Positions 14,108-21,315 of a stretch of 22,628 nucleotides of DNA are shown piece after piece; within the stretch, counting starts at the first letter, position 1, and every line of letters starts with the position of its first letter. The notes beneath the pieces were generated by a model, which made no database searches, had not been told where the DNA came from, and was given only the letters and a program-made list of their open reading frames with translations. A program made the position numbers and the translations under genes. This DNA comes from Rhizobium sp. (lineage in GTDB: Bacteria > Pseudomonadota > Alphaproteobacteria > Rhizobiales > Rhizobiaceae), in assembly GCA_003501385.1 (NCBI GenBank), contig DNPN01000226.1, forward strand, positions 6,571 through 29,198, read 5' to 3'.

Positions 14108-14602
14108 ATGGCCAAGGAAATTGAACGAAAATTTCTGGTGCGCAGCGATGTCTGGCGAGCACATGTCAGTCATGCGTCCTCCTTTGTGCAAGGTTATATT
14201 CTCTCTGAGACGGACCGTTCCGTGCGTGTGCGGATCAAGGATGATGTGAGCGCAACCCTGACCATCAAAATCGGTCATGTTGGCCTGACACGCGATGAAT
14301 TCGAATATAACATTACGCTCGGTGATGGGCAGGAGATGATTGAAAAATCGCTCGGCAACGTCATCACAAAAACGCGCTACAATGTTGAATATGGTGGCTA
14401 TCTTTGGGAAGTCGATGTGTTCTCAGGCGTGCATGAGGGGCTTGTGGTGGCCGAGGTGGAGCTGGATCATCCTGAGGAAAATCCGCCGCTACCGCCATGG
14501 ATTGGCCGTGAGGTGACGGGCGACAAACGCTACTCCAACCAATGGATGGCGATGTCGTCCACCAAGGCAACGCGGCGCAATGACCTATCAGTTAAGGCCT
14601 GA
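14108..14602 (+). CDS. CYTH domain protein (triphosphate tunnel metalloenzyme)
   Basis: This is a single-domain CYTH protein of 164 aa. The family folds into a beta-barrel tunnel that binds a triphosphate with divalent metal; relatives hydrolyse inorganic tripolyphosphate or thiamine triphosphate, or act as adenylate cyclases. The N-terminal EIERKFLV carries the diagnostic ExExK (E4, E6, K8). Further barrel residues are in VRVRIKDD, LTIKIG and TKTRYNVEYGGYLWEVDVF. The late acidic strand is VVAEVELDHPEE. Its size is near that of short bacterial triphosphatases rather than the CYTH-CHAD fusions such as E. coli YgiF. It overlaps the CHAD gene by 23 nt, so the two halves of that fusion are here separate but coupled. 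Tripolyphosphatase is my best guess. Confidence 0.9.
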   Translation: MAKEIERKFLVRSDVWRAHVSHASSFVQGYILSETDRSVRVRIKDDVSATLTIKIGHVGLTRDEFEYNITLGDGQEMIEKSLGNVITKTRYNVEYGGYLWEVDVFSGVHEGLVVAEVELDHPEENPPLPPWIGREVTGDKRYSNQWMAMSSTKATRRNDLSVKA

Positions 14603-15500
14603 AAACGGCCTCATAGACAGCGCCAGAACCATTTTGACCGAGCAGTTGGTGTCTGCAGCACACTCTCTTGAAAACCCCGCCAATGGCCGTGACGCGGCAG
14701 TGCATCTTGCACGCAGGAAGCTGAAGCGCGCCCGTGGCCTCTATCGGCTGATCGCAGCCGCGGCTCCAGACTTTCGAAAGCAGGAAAACATCCGGCTGCG
14801 CGACATCGCCCGCAGTCTGGCGGGCCTGCGCGACGCCTCGGCACTGGTGGAGTCTGTGACCTATTTGCAGGCATGGACGGAAGAGGAGGAGGAGCAAAAG
14901 GCCCTCACCACCGCCCTGTCTTTGCTGAAAGCACAGTCTGAACAAACGTTGGAAACCAACCAAAGCTGCGATGACTGCATCCTGACAGCCGCAGCCAACT
15001 GCCGGGAAGCGGCAGAAGCCTTGGCCCAGGCAGATATCACCGTTCGCACAGCAAAATCTGGCCGCATTTTGCAAAAGGCCTGGCGAAAGCTGATGATCCA
15101 GGCCCAGGAGGCCATCGCAATCTGCCAGACCGGTAGCGAGGCCGAAAGCTTCCACGATTTGCGCAAGACCTCGCAAACCTACTGGATGTATCTCTCACTG
15201 CTGCGCGATTTATGGCCCAGCGCCTTCTTGCTTAAGCGTCAGTGTGCCAAGCAACTGGCAGATCAATTGGGCCATGAGAACGATCTCTCCATGCTGGCAG
15301 CAGCACTCGATCAGCAGGCGGCCAGCTTTGACAGCGCCGAAACCCTGTCTCATCTGCTGGGGATGATTATCCGAAGGCAACAGGTGTTACGCGCCGACGC
15401 CTTGGCCGCAGCCGAGGCTCTCTTTAGGGATGGGCCAGAACTGGAGCCGGCCATTGTCATGGGGCTTTGGCTGCGATACGCCGATCTTGCTCAAAACTGA
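14580..15500 (+). CDS. CHAD domain protein (putative polyphosphate-binding)
   Basis: This 306-aa all-helical protein is made of CHAD repeats, a fold with conserved basic and histidine residues that binds inorganic polyphosphate. Diagnostic blocks are VHLARRKLKRARGLYRLI (about 41-58), RDIARSLAGLRDASALVE (about 74-91) and, in the second half, FHDLRKTSQTYWMYLSLLRDLWP. QLADQLGHENDLSML completes the repeat. The start lies inside the CYTH gene (23-nt overlap), and the pair probably forms one translationally coupled unit. The 3' end overlaps the convergent TetR gene by 10 nt. In other bacteria CHAD proteins are found on polyphosphate granules; a storage-granule role is inference. Confidence 0.9.
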   Translation: MTYQLRPENGLIDSARTILTEQLVSAAHSLENPANGRDAAVHLARRKLKRARGLYRLIAAAAPDFRKQENIRLRDIARSLAGLRDASALVESVTYLQAWTEEEEEQKALTTALSLLKAQSEQTLETNQSCDDCILTAAANCREAAEALAQADITVRTAKSGRILQKAWRKLMIQAQEAIAICQTGSEAESFHDLRKTSQTYWMYLSLLRDLWPSAFLLKRQCAKQLADQLGHENDLSMLAAALDQQAASFDSAETLSHLLGMIIRRQQVLRADALAAAEALFRDGPELEPAIVMGLWLRYADLAQN

Positions 15501-16060
15501 ACCGAAAGCAACGTCAGATTGGCGCGCAATCGGGACAGCGTCTCTGCAAAAATGGAAGGTTGATCGAGCGCCCGCGCCAGCACAAGCCCACCCTGAATGG
15601 CTGCCAGCATCTCATGACTGCGCAGGTCTGCATCAGCCTCACTTACGCCTGCCCGGCTCAAGGCAAGGCTCAAAGCTTGGTGCCAACGGGAAAAATAACC
15701 GGCAATGGCAACCGCAAAGGCATCACGGCTGGCATCCAGCGCCATCAGCCCGACCAGACAGACGCGCTGGCCCGATTGGAAATAGGTATCGACACTGTCA
15801 AGCATGGTATGGATTGCCGCCAGCGGATCATCGGCAGCATCAAGCGGCGCAAACACCCGCTCCTCAAACCAGCGGCCGATATGGGCCAGCACCGCGTCTC
15901 CCATCTCTGCTTTTCCACCGGGGAAGAAGTGGTAGAGACTGCCCTTGCCCATCCCGGTTCGGGCGGTGATGATCGAAAGCGTCGTGCCTGCATAACCGTG
16001 CTGGCGAAACACGTCCGCAATCATCGACACGGCGTCCTGCCTTTCCAGCTGTATTTTCAC
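15491..16060 (-). CDS. TetR family transcriptional regulator
   Basis: This is a repressor-type DNA-binding protein of 189 aa. The N-terminal helix-turn-helix (about 12-45) reads DVFRQHGYAGTTLSIITARTGMGKGSLYHFF, standard for TetR regulators. The rest is a helical ligand domain like the YcdC/AcrR C-terminal type. The start is uncertain: I use the GTG at 16060, which leaves 13 nt after the HPP stop, while a GTG at 16108 would overlap HPP. It is the second gene of the HPP-TetR operon, and a 16-bp palindrome in the HPP promoter is a good candidate operator. The 3' end overlaps CHAD by 10 nt on the opposite strand. The ligand is unknown. Confidence 0.85.
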   Translation of the reverse strand: MKIQLERQDAVSMIADVFRQHGYAGTTLSIITARTGMGKGSLYHFFPGGKAEMGDAVLAHIGRWFEERVFAPLDAADDPLAAIHTMLDSVDTYFQSGQRVCLVGLMALDASRDAFAVAIAGYFSRWHQALSLALSRAGVSEADADLRSHEMLAAIQGGLVLARALDQPSIFAETLSRLRANLTLLSVQF

Positions 16061-16073
16061 CAAAAATCTGCCC

Positions 16074-16565
16074 TCAATCGCTCTTACCCAGCGGATAAAC
16101 CTGACCACTTAGCCGATGAAAAATCACAGCGCAGATGATCAACGCAAGCGCCCCCAGAGCCACCGGTAGACATAAAAACGACACGCCGGGATGAAGACTA
16201 AAGATCACAAGCGGATTGGCCCCGGCGGGCGGATGCGTTACCCGCAAAGCCGCCATTAAGGCAATGGCAGCCCCTACCGCCAAAGCCACCGCCCACCACG
16301 TATTGGGCAAAACGGCACACAACAGCAATCCAACCGCAGCCGACACCACATGACCAAAAAACACATTCAAGGGCTGCGACAAGGGGCTGAAAGGTTGGGA
16401 AAACAGCAGCACGCAGCTCGCACCAAACGGTGCCATCAGCAGGGCATAGCCAGTTTGCAACGTCAAAAGCCCAAGGACGGCAATCGCAAGACCTCCTCCC
16501 AGACCAGCAAGAAGGGCTTTGGTGAGCCGGAGCGGCGGTTGATGGCGATGCAGGTAGCTGCGCAT
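16074..16565 (-). CDS. HPP family membrane protein
   Basis: This integral inner-membrane protein of 163 aa has about four or five hydrophobic helices and the defining HPP motif at residues 111-113 (RVTHPPAGANPLVIF). Other conserved pieces are LLMAPFGASCVLLFSQP and PLSQPLNVFFGHVVSA. Some cyanobacterial HPP proteins transport nitrite, but most are uncharacterised, so I do not name a substrate. The ATG at 16565 has an AGAGG site; the longer in-frame extension runs through the promoter and operator and is rejected. It is the first gene of an operon with the TetR regulator 13 nt downstream, and is probably repressed by it. Confidence 0.88.
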   Translation of the reverse strand: MRSYLHRHQPPLRLTKALLAGLGGGLAIAVLGLLTLQTGYALLMAPFGASCVLLFSQPFSPLSQPLNVFFGHVVSAAVGLLLCAVLPNTWWAVALAVGAAIALMAALRVTHPPAGANPLVIFSLHPGVSFLCLPVALGALALIICAVIFHRLSGQVYPLGKSD

Positions 16566-16596
16566 AAAAGCCTCTTGTGTACTGAATTTAACATAC

Positions 16597-16612
16597 TGTA
16601 CCATTTGGTACA
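16597..16612 (-). promoter_or_regulatory. Palindromic operator at the HPP-TetR promoter
   Basis: TGTACCA-TT-TGGTACA is a perfect 7-bp inverted repeat with a 2-nt centre, typical of TetR-family sites. It begins 32 nt before the HPP ATG. A good -35 (TTGACT) stands upstream on the minus strand, and at 17-nt spacing the -10 falls inside the palindrome, so binding would block RNA polymerase. Confidence 0.65.
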
Positions 16613-16709
16613 TTTTACGCAGAAATAAGTCAACATCTACCCCCCCGATCACACCGCGCCCGATGCATCCGCTATCAATCTTCAGAAAAACAGTGCTAGA
16701 TTGACGCCC

Positions 16710-17405
16710 ATGTCACGCTCGGAACGCCTATTGTCACTGCTGCAAGTGCTACGCCGCCACCGCACGCCGGTGAGTGGTCAGACGCTGGCCAATGAGCTGA
16801 ACATTTCCATCCGCACGCTCTACCGCGACATCGCAAGCCTGCAAGCGCAAGGCGCTGATATTGAGGGCGAGGCAGGCGTGGGCTATGTGCTGCGCCCCGG
16901 CTATCTCTTGCCGCCGCTGATGTTGACACGGGACGAGATCGAGGCGCTGGTGCTGGGTGCCCGCTTTGTGACCCAGCGCACCGACGCACACCTAGCTGGT
17001 GCCGCCCATGATGCTTTGGCAAAAATTACCGCTGTTTTGCCCGGGGATCTGCGCCACAGCCTGCAAGACATCACCATGATTGTTGGCCCCAGCCCTGCCA
17101 TCGCACCGCAGGCGGTGGAGCTTTCACAATTGCGGCAGAGTATCCGCAATGAGCAGGTGCTTCGCATCACCTATCAGGATGGAAAGGGTGCGCAAACCAT
17201 GCGTGAGATCTGGCCTTTCGCTCTCAGTTTCTTTGAAGGTGCGCGGATGCTGATGGCTTGGTGCTGTCTGCGGCAGGATTTTCGACATTTTCGCACCGAT
17301 CGCATCACGGAATGCCACATGCTGGAGCAACGAAGCCCGAAACGACGCGCCGCTCTTTTGAAACAATGGCGGCAACAAAACACCATTCCGGATCGGATCT
17401 TTTGA
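16710..17405 (+). CDS. WYL-domain transcriptional regulator (YafY type)
   Basis: This is a DNA-binding regulator of 231 aa. The N-terminal HTH (about 1-55) reads SRSERLLSLLQVLRRHRTPVSGQTLANELNISIRTLYRDIASLQAQGADI, the HTH_11 type. It is followed by a linker (LPPLMLTRDEIEALVLG) and a C-terminal WYL domain with IRNEQVLRITYQDGKGAQTMREIWPFAL and AWCCLRQDFRHFRTDRI. In the WYL core the second half of the motif is degenerate (ARMLMAWCCL where WYLVAW is usual). The ATG at 16710 is the natural start. A VOC protein gene follows 63 nt downstream; this pairing is common, and the regulator may control it. Confidence 0.88.
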   Translation: MSRSERLLSLLQVLRRHRTPVSGQTLANELNISIRTLYRDIASLQAQGADIEGEAGVGYVLRPGYLLPPLMLTRDEIEALVLGARFVTQRTDAHLAGAAHDALAKITAVLPGDLRHSLQDITMIVGPSPAIAPQAVELSQLRQSIRNEQVLRITYQDGKGAQTMREIWPFALSFFEGARMLMAWCCLRQDFRHFRTDRITECHMLEQRSPKRRAALLKQWRQQNTIPDRIF

Positions 17406-17411
17406 ACATTG

Positions 17412-17428
17412 CTGCCATTTTTTGGCAG
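17412..17428 (+). promoter_or_regulatory. Inverted repeat upstream of the VOC gene
   Basis: CTGCCA and TGGCAG flank five T residues, giving a 6-bp inverted repeat 40 nt before the VOC ATG. It may be the binding site of the WYL regulator. It is not a terminator, because the T-run is in the loop. Confidence 0.35.
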
Positions 17429-17468
17429 GAGCTTGGACTACACTTGGCGTCAACAAGGAGACAAGTCC

Positions 17469-17858
17469 ATGACCAAAACTTTCACGCAAACCTTCACGCC
17501 GGCAATGACCATTCTCTACGTCGATCAGCCACTGGCCAGCGCCGCCTTTTATCAAAAGCTGTTTGGCCTTGACCCCGTGGAGCAATCGGCCACCTTTGCC
17601 ATGTTTGTGCTGCCCAGCGGGCTGGTTCTCGGTCTGTGGTCGCGCCACACGGTGGAGCCTGCGGCCATCACCACGGGTGGCGGCTGCAAGCTTGCCATTC
17701 GCACCCCCAGTGCGGCAGATGTTGATGCCACCCACGCCGCATGGCGGGCGCTCGGCATCCGTATTCTGCAAGCACCGACAGAGATGGACTTTGGCCGTAC
17801 CTTTACCGCTCTTGATCATGACGGCCACCGCATCCGGGTTTTCAACCCACCCGCCTGA
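17469..17858 (+). CDS. VOC family protein (glyoxalase/bleomycin-resistance fold)
   Basis: This 129-aa cytoplasmic protein has the paired beta-alpha-beta-beta-beta modules of the vicinal oxygen chelate fold. ILYVDQPLASAAFYQKLFGLDPVEQ opens the first module, and FGRTFTALDHDGHRIRVFNPP closes the second. The set of metal ligands of glyoxalase I is not complete, so it may be a binding or resistance protein rather than an enzyme. The start at 17469 has AAGGAG before it. It follows the WYL regulator and is probably its target. The substrate is not known. Confidence 0.85.
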   Translation: MTKTFTQTFTPAMTILYVDQPLASAAFYQKLFGLDPVEQSATFAMFVLPSGLVLGLWSRHTVEPAAITTGGGCKLAIRTPSAADVDATHAAWRALGIRILQAPTEMDFGRTFTALDHDGHRIRVFNPPA

Positions 17859-17934
17859 CTTGACAAAACTCAAAGCAACGTCTGCCTGCTAAAATCAATT
17901 GATTCTCGGTGAAAGAGGCAGTATTTCGCAGATC

Positions 17935-18879
17935 ATGACAGATGATCTTCACATTCCACGCCATGAAGAGGGCGGCACGTTTTGCGTGGCTGCTCTCTAT
18001 CATTTTGCCTCCTTCCCGCGGTTCGAAAGTTTTCGCGAGCCTCTGCTTGCGCTGTGCAAGGCGCAAGGCATCATGGGCACGCTTTTGATTGCCCACGAAG
18101 GCATCAACGGCACTGTGGCAGGCACGGACGAAGGCATTGCCAAGATGCTGGCATTTTTGCGCGCCCAGCCGGAATTTGCCAATCTTGAGCATAAGGAAAG
18201 CCGCGCCTCGAAAATGCCCTTCCTGCGCATGAAGGTGAAGCTGAAAAAAGAGATCGTCACCATGGGCGTCGAGGATATCGACCCCAACAAGATCGTCGGC
18301 ACCTATGTGGACCCGAAGGACTGGAACGAGTTGATCTCGGACCCGGACACCATTCTGATCGACACCCGCAATGATTATGAAACCGCCATTGGCATTTTCC
18401 GGGGTGCGGTTGACCCCAACACCAAGACGTTCCGTGAGTTTCCCGATTGGGTAAAAAACAATCCCGGCCTGCACAACAAGCCTAAGATTGCCATGTATTG
18501 CACCGGCGGCATCCGCTGCGAAAAGGCCACGGCCTTTATGAAGCAACAGGGCTTTGAGGATGTCTATCACCTCAAGGGCGGCATTTTGAAATATCTGGAA
18601 AACGTGCCGGAAGAAGAAAGCCTGTGGGATGGGGCCTGCTTTGTGTTTGACGAGCGCGTCTCAGTCACCCACGGCCTGAAGGAAGGCAACCACCTGCTCT
18701 GCCACGCCTGCCGCCACCCGATTACCGCCGAAGAACTGGCATCACCTCATTATGAAGCCGGTGTCTCCTGCCCCAATTGCTACGAGACCCGCACGCAAGA
18801 AGACCGCCTGCGCTACCGCCAACGCCAAAAGCAGATTGAACTGGCAAAACAGCGTGGCGAGAAGCATATCGGTAGTTGA
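17935..18879 (+). CDS. trhO: tRNA uridine-34 hydroxylase (TrhO, rhodanese family)
   Basis: This 314-aa cytoplasmic enzyme makes 5-hydroxyuridine at the wobble position of tRNAs, an oxygen-dependent step toward xo5U-type modifications. The N-terminal acylphosphatase-like domain (about 14-95) includes GIMGTLLIAHEGINGTVAG. The rhodanese domain (about 115-225) contains LIDTRNDYE and the active-site loop CTGGIRCEKATAFM with C189 as the catalytic cysteine. The C-terminus has paired cysteines (CHAC and CPNC), probably a zinc site. The start at 17935 is chosen by family resemblance; its ribosome-binding site is weak, and a TTG at 17899 is a fallback. A terminator follows. Confidence 0.93.
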   Translation: MTDDLHIPRHEEGGTFCVAALYHFASFPRFESFREPLLALCKAQGIMGTLLIAHEGINGTVAGTDEGIAKMLAFLRAQPEFANLEHKESRASKMPFLRMKVKLKKEIVTMGVEDIDPNKIVGTYVDPKDWNELISDPDTILIDTRNDYETAIGIFRGAVDPNTKTFREFPDWVKNNPGLHNKPKIAMYCTGGIRCEKATAFMKQQGFEDVYHLKGGILKYLENVPEEESLWDGACFVFDERVSVTHGLKEGNHLLCHACRHPITAEELASPHYEAGVSCPNCYETRTQEDRLRYRQRQKQIELAKQRGEKHIGS

Positions 18880-18885
18880 TTAGCT

Positions 18886-18914
18886 CCTGTGGTGAAGACA
18901 TCACCACAGGTTTT
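18886..18914. terminator. Bidirectional terminator between trhO and the toxin gene
   Basis: CCTGTGGTGA (18886-18895) pairs perfectly with TCACCACAGG (18901-18910) around a 5-nt loop, and TTTT follows on the plus strand. It closes the trhO transcript and touches the toxin stop codon on the opposite strand. Confidence 0.85.
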
Positions 18915-19438
18915 CAGGCGGCATTGAAAGATGCCGCCACAACAGATAGCGGAATGAACATAGCGGTATGACCGTCAGTGTCGTCATGTGCGTGGTCAGA
19001 AAATGATTGAAACCCAAACTCCTCGTAACGCGCTTTCAGCCTGTCATTGAGGGCATGGAGCGTGAGAGCATAGACACCGACATTTTCTCGAACCATCAAA
19101 GCTCGCTTAAATGCGTCTAGCATCATATGCTCGCCCAATCCACTCTGGGTGCTTTTGTCTCGGCCAATCATCGTGAGATAGATTGTTGGTATTGCATCGT
19201 GGCGACCGAATTTTTTATCGGCCTCATCATTCATCCCAACGCGGAACGTCATCGTCGTTAACGCATAAAAGCCGAGAGGTGAGGGGTCGTCTGCACGACG
19301 GGCAACAAAAACACGCATAGAATAAGCTTCGTGAACTTTGCGCGCATTATTTTTAAAAAAATTATCAATACTATTGTTACCGCAACAAAAAACCCCTCGC
19401 TTATGCTCGCCGAGGGGCTCAATCAAAATATCATCCAT
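18914..19438 (-). CDS. TacT-like GNAT acetyltransferase, putative toxin
   Basis: This 174-aa protein resembles TacT, AtaT and KacT toxins, which acetylate the amino group of aminoacyl-tRNAs and stop translation. The toxin-type N-terminus is visible in GVFCCGNNSIDNFFKNNARK (about 15-34, compare F-CG-S-DN-LK-A in TacT). The acetyl-CoA loop is RDKSTQSGLGEHMM (about 93-106), with T in place of the usual Q/R. The late block is HALNDRLKARYEEFGFQSF with Y138 at the expected catalytic tyrosine position. The region is richer in A/T than its neighbours, which suggests transfer. The start has only a weak ribosome-binding site and lies 14 nt after the antitoxin stop, so coupling is expected. A hairpin (19393-19417) lies near the 5' end. 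Confidence 0.82.
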   Translation of the reverse strand: MDDILIEPLGEHKRGVFCCGNNSIDNFFKNNARKVHEAYSMRVFVARRADDPSPLGFYALTTMTFRVGMNDEADKKFGRHDAIPTIYLTMIGRDKSTQSGLGEHMMLDAFKRALMVRENVGVYALTLHALNDRLKARYEEFGFQSFSDHAHDDTDGHTAMFIPLSVVAASFNAA

Positions 19439-19452
19439 GCAGTCTCACAAGA

Positions 19453-19623
19453 TTACTTTTCTGAAGAACGAAACGTCTCACGATCCTTACGAATCAACGC
19501 AACCAAGCTTGCAACAGGTTTCGCAGGCTTTGAACATTCGGTTTGCAATTGCTCAAATTTTGCCGTGTCAAAAACCACAGGCATAGGTGTAAACTCACCA
19601 TCATCTTTCAAAAGAGCAACCAT
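19453..19623 (-). CDS. Putative 56-aa antitoxin lacking a recognisable DNA-binding domain
   Basis: This small gene sits directly before the TacT-like toxin. The ATG at 19623 has a GGAGG at ideal spacing; an ATG 8 codons upstream has none. The protein (MVALLKDDGE at the start, VVFDTAKFEQLQTE then KPVASLVALIRKD near the end) resembles only the C-terminal toxin-wrapping tail of TacA-type antitoxins, with a short strand, a helix, a Pro-Lys turn and a second helix. The ribbon-helix-helix half is absent, and I saw no remnant upstream in any frame. The antitoxin role rests on position and this loose similarity. Confidence 0.6.
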   Translation of the reverse strand: MVALLKDDGEFTPMPVVFDTAKFEQLQTECSKPAKPVASLVALIRKDRETFRSSEK

Positions 19624-19794
19624 GCTGGCCTCCAAATTCCGCGACATGCAACGGCGTCAATTATCATGCCTTATGATACACGTCATACGTTACGACGTAT
19701 ATCTTACGATATGAGGTATATCATACGTTGCGAATTTCACAACATATTCATTAAGCGCACTCATATGCAAAATCAATAATTAGCTGCGCTTGAA
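19624..19794 (-). promoter_or_regulatory. Promoter and operator region of the toxin-antitoxin unit
   Basis: This AT-rich gap holds clustered repeats. GTATATCATACG (19716-19727) and GTATATCTTACG (19697-19708) are 11/12 identical with a 19-bp period. ATACGT/ACGTAT form an inverted repeat at 19685-19700. TATCAT/ATGATA form another at 19662-19678. CATACGTT is repeated at 19684 and 19722. On the minus strand TTGTGA and TATACC at 16-nt spacing are a weak promoter candidate. Repressor binding to these sites would give the usual autoregulation. Confidence 0.6.
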
Positions 19795-21153
19795 TCAACT
19801 CGTGCACGCGAACGACATTAATGCCGAATACCATTTGCCGCTCTTCTTCACCGTGCGCACTTGGGTCTCATAATCCACATGCACGAGACCAAAGCGCATT
19901 TTATAACCTTGCGCCCATTCGAAATTATCCATCAGGCTCCAGGCAAAATAGCCCTTCATGGGAAAGCCGTCGGCAATCAGGTCGGCGACAATGCCGATGT
20001 GTTCGGCGTAATAGTCCAGCCGTGGCTGATCATCGACCTCACCATCTTCAACGCCCATGTTGTAGCAGGCACCGTTTTCGGTGATGTAGCAAACCGGCAG
20101 GGTGTAGCGGTCATAGAGTGTTTCCACCAGTGACTTCAGAGCTGGCGCGTAAACTTCCCAACCAATATCGGTTTTCACATCAGATACGGGCGGCGCTTCA
20201 ACCGTGGCCGGAAACTCCGCACCTTCCGTGGCATCATCGGCCACACGCATCGGCGTGTAATAATTCAGGCCCCACCAATCGAGCGGCTGGGAGATGATAG
20301 CCAGATCACCCTCTTCGATTTTTGGCAAGCGATGCCCAAGCGCTGCCATGAAATCGGCGGGGTATTCGCCCTTGAAGACCGGATCGAAGAAAACGCCATT
20401 GTGAAACTGATGGGCGCGCTCAGCCGCCGCCTTGTCCTCTGCACTCTCTGAGCCGGGAATGACGGAATGGGCATTCAGCACCAATCCTGCAGGAACCTGC
20501 GGAGCCACCTGCCGAATGGCATCAATGCCAAGCCCGTGGGCCAGATTGGTGTAATGCAGCGCATGCAGCGCCGCATCCATATTGCGCTCACCCGGCGCAT
20601 GAACACCATAAAGATGCGACAGCCAGACAGAGCACCACGGCTCGTTAAACGTCGCCACCGCATCCAGCCGATCGCCAAGTCGTGCCATTACCAATTTCGC
20701 ATAACGCTGGAAAGCGTAAGCCGTGGAGCGCGCCGCCCAGCCGCCATCGCCCATCAGCGCCAAGGGCAAATCCCAGTGATACAGCGTGGCATAGGCCTTG
20801 ATGCCGCGATCTTTCAGGCCATCGACCAGCTTGTCGTAGAAATCCAGCCCCGTTTCATTCACCCGGCCCGTGCCATCCGGGATAATGCGCGGCCAGGCGA
20901 TGGAGAAGCGATAGGCCGAAACGCCCATTTCCTTGATCAAATCAAGGTCGGCTTCCCAGCGATTGTAATGATCACAGGCCACATCGCCATTATGCCCCTG
21001 ATAGACCCGCCCCGGCATATTGGAAAACGCATCCCAGATGCAGGCTTTGCGGCCATCAACCTTGGCGGCGCCCTCGATTTGATAGGAGGCCGTGGCCACG
21101 CCAAACTGGAAGTCACCGGGAAAGCGGGATGCAAGAAGCTTGGGGTCGGTCAT
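19795..21153 (-). CDS. Beta-glucosidase, glycoside hydrolase family 1 (Abg-like)
   Basis: This 452-aa cytoplasmic retaining beta-glycosidase releases glucose (and often galactose or fucose) from beta-linked glycosides. It is a single (beta/alpha)8 barrel. The acid/base is E171 in TFNEPWC and the nucleophile is E359 in YITENGA. Sugar-binding residues include the Q of ASYQIEG, the H-W of LYHWDLP and the W-E of NFEWAQGY. From memory the sequence follows the well-studied Agrobacterium Abg nearly throughout, with a shorter C-terminus. GGGAG precedes the ATG. No signal peptide is present, so substrates must be imported. It follows the oxidoreductase by 162 nt, with a palindrome in the gap, and may form a unit with it. 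Confidence 0.95.
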   Translation of the reverse strand: MTDPKLLASRFPGDFQFGVATASYQIEGAAKVDGRKACIWDAFSNMPGRVYQGHNGDVACDHYNRWEADLDLIKEMGVSAYRFSIAWPRIIPDGTGRVNETGLDFYDKLVDGLKDRGIKAYATLYHWDLPLALMGDGGWAARSTAYAFQRYAKLVMARLGDRLDAVATFNEPWCSVWLSHLYGVHAPGERNMDAALHALHYTNLAHGLGIDAIRQVAPQVPAGLVLNAHSVIPGSESAEDKAAAERAHQFHNGVFFDPVFKGEYPADFMAALGHRLPKIEEGDLAIISQPLDWWGLNYYTPMRVADDATEGAEFPATVEAPPVSDVKTDIGWEVYAPALKSLVETLYDRYTLPVCYITENGACYNMGVEDGEVDDQPRLDYYAEHIGIVADLIADGFPMKGYFAWSLMDNFEWAQGYKMRFGLVHVDYETQVRTVKKSGKWYSALMSFACTS

Positions 21154-21213
21154 AGGGCACTCCCGTTTGGGTCAATCATTGGCATACGCAACGCACCACT
21201 TCTGCGGTCAAAG

Positions 21214-21225
21214 TGGTTTAAACCA
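21214..21225 (-). promoter_or_regulatory. 12-bp palindrome between the oxidoreductase and beta-glucosidase genes
   Basis: TGGTTTAAACCA is fully self-complementary and lies 61 nt before the beta-glucosidase ATG. Beside it CCACTT/AAGTGG (21197-21217) form an overlapping inverted repeat. It may be a sugar-regulator operator giving the beta-glucosidase its own control. No regulator gene is within the window. Confidence 0.4.
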
Positions 21226-21315
21226 ACCGTGTGACGGGGGAAAGAAAAAATCATAATGACTGTATCCTTCTCCCGCGCGCCATCCAGCGAATAGACGGTA
21301 CACGCAACAAAGGCG

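Noticed and set aside
19653..19740. CRISPR-like array
   Set aside because: The repeats are short (about 12 bp), only two or three in number and not separated by uniform spacers.
19624..19794. Possible remnant of a ribbon-helix-helix domain upstream of the 56-aa antitoxin
   Set aside because: I read the minus-strand frames by eye and found stops and repeat sequence, with no RHH-like residues. The region is better explained as promoter and operator.
20467..21234. A 255-codon plus-strand frame opposite the beta-glucosidase
   Set aside because: The GH1 gene on the other strand is complete with both catalytic glutamates; this frame is its shadow.
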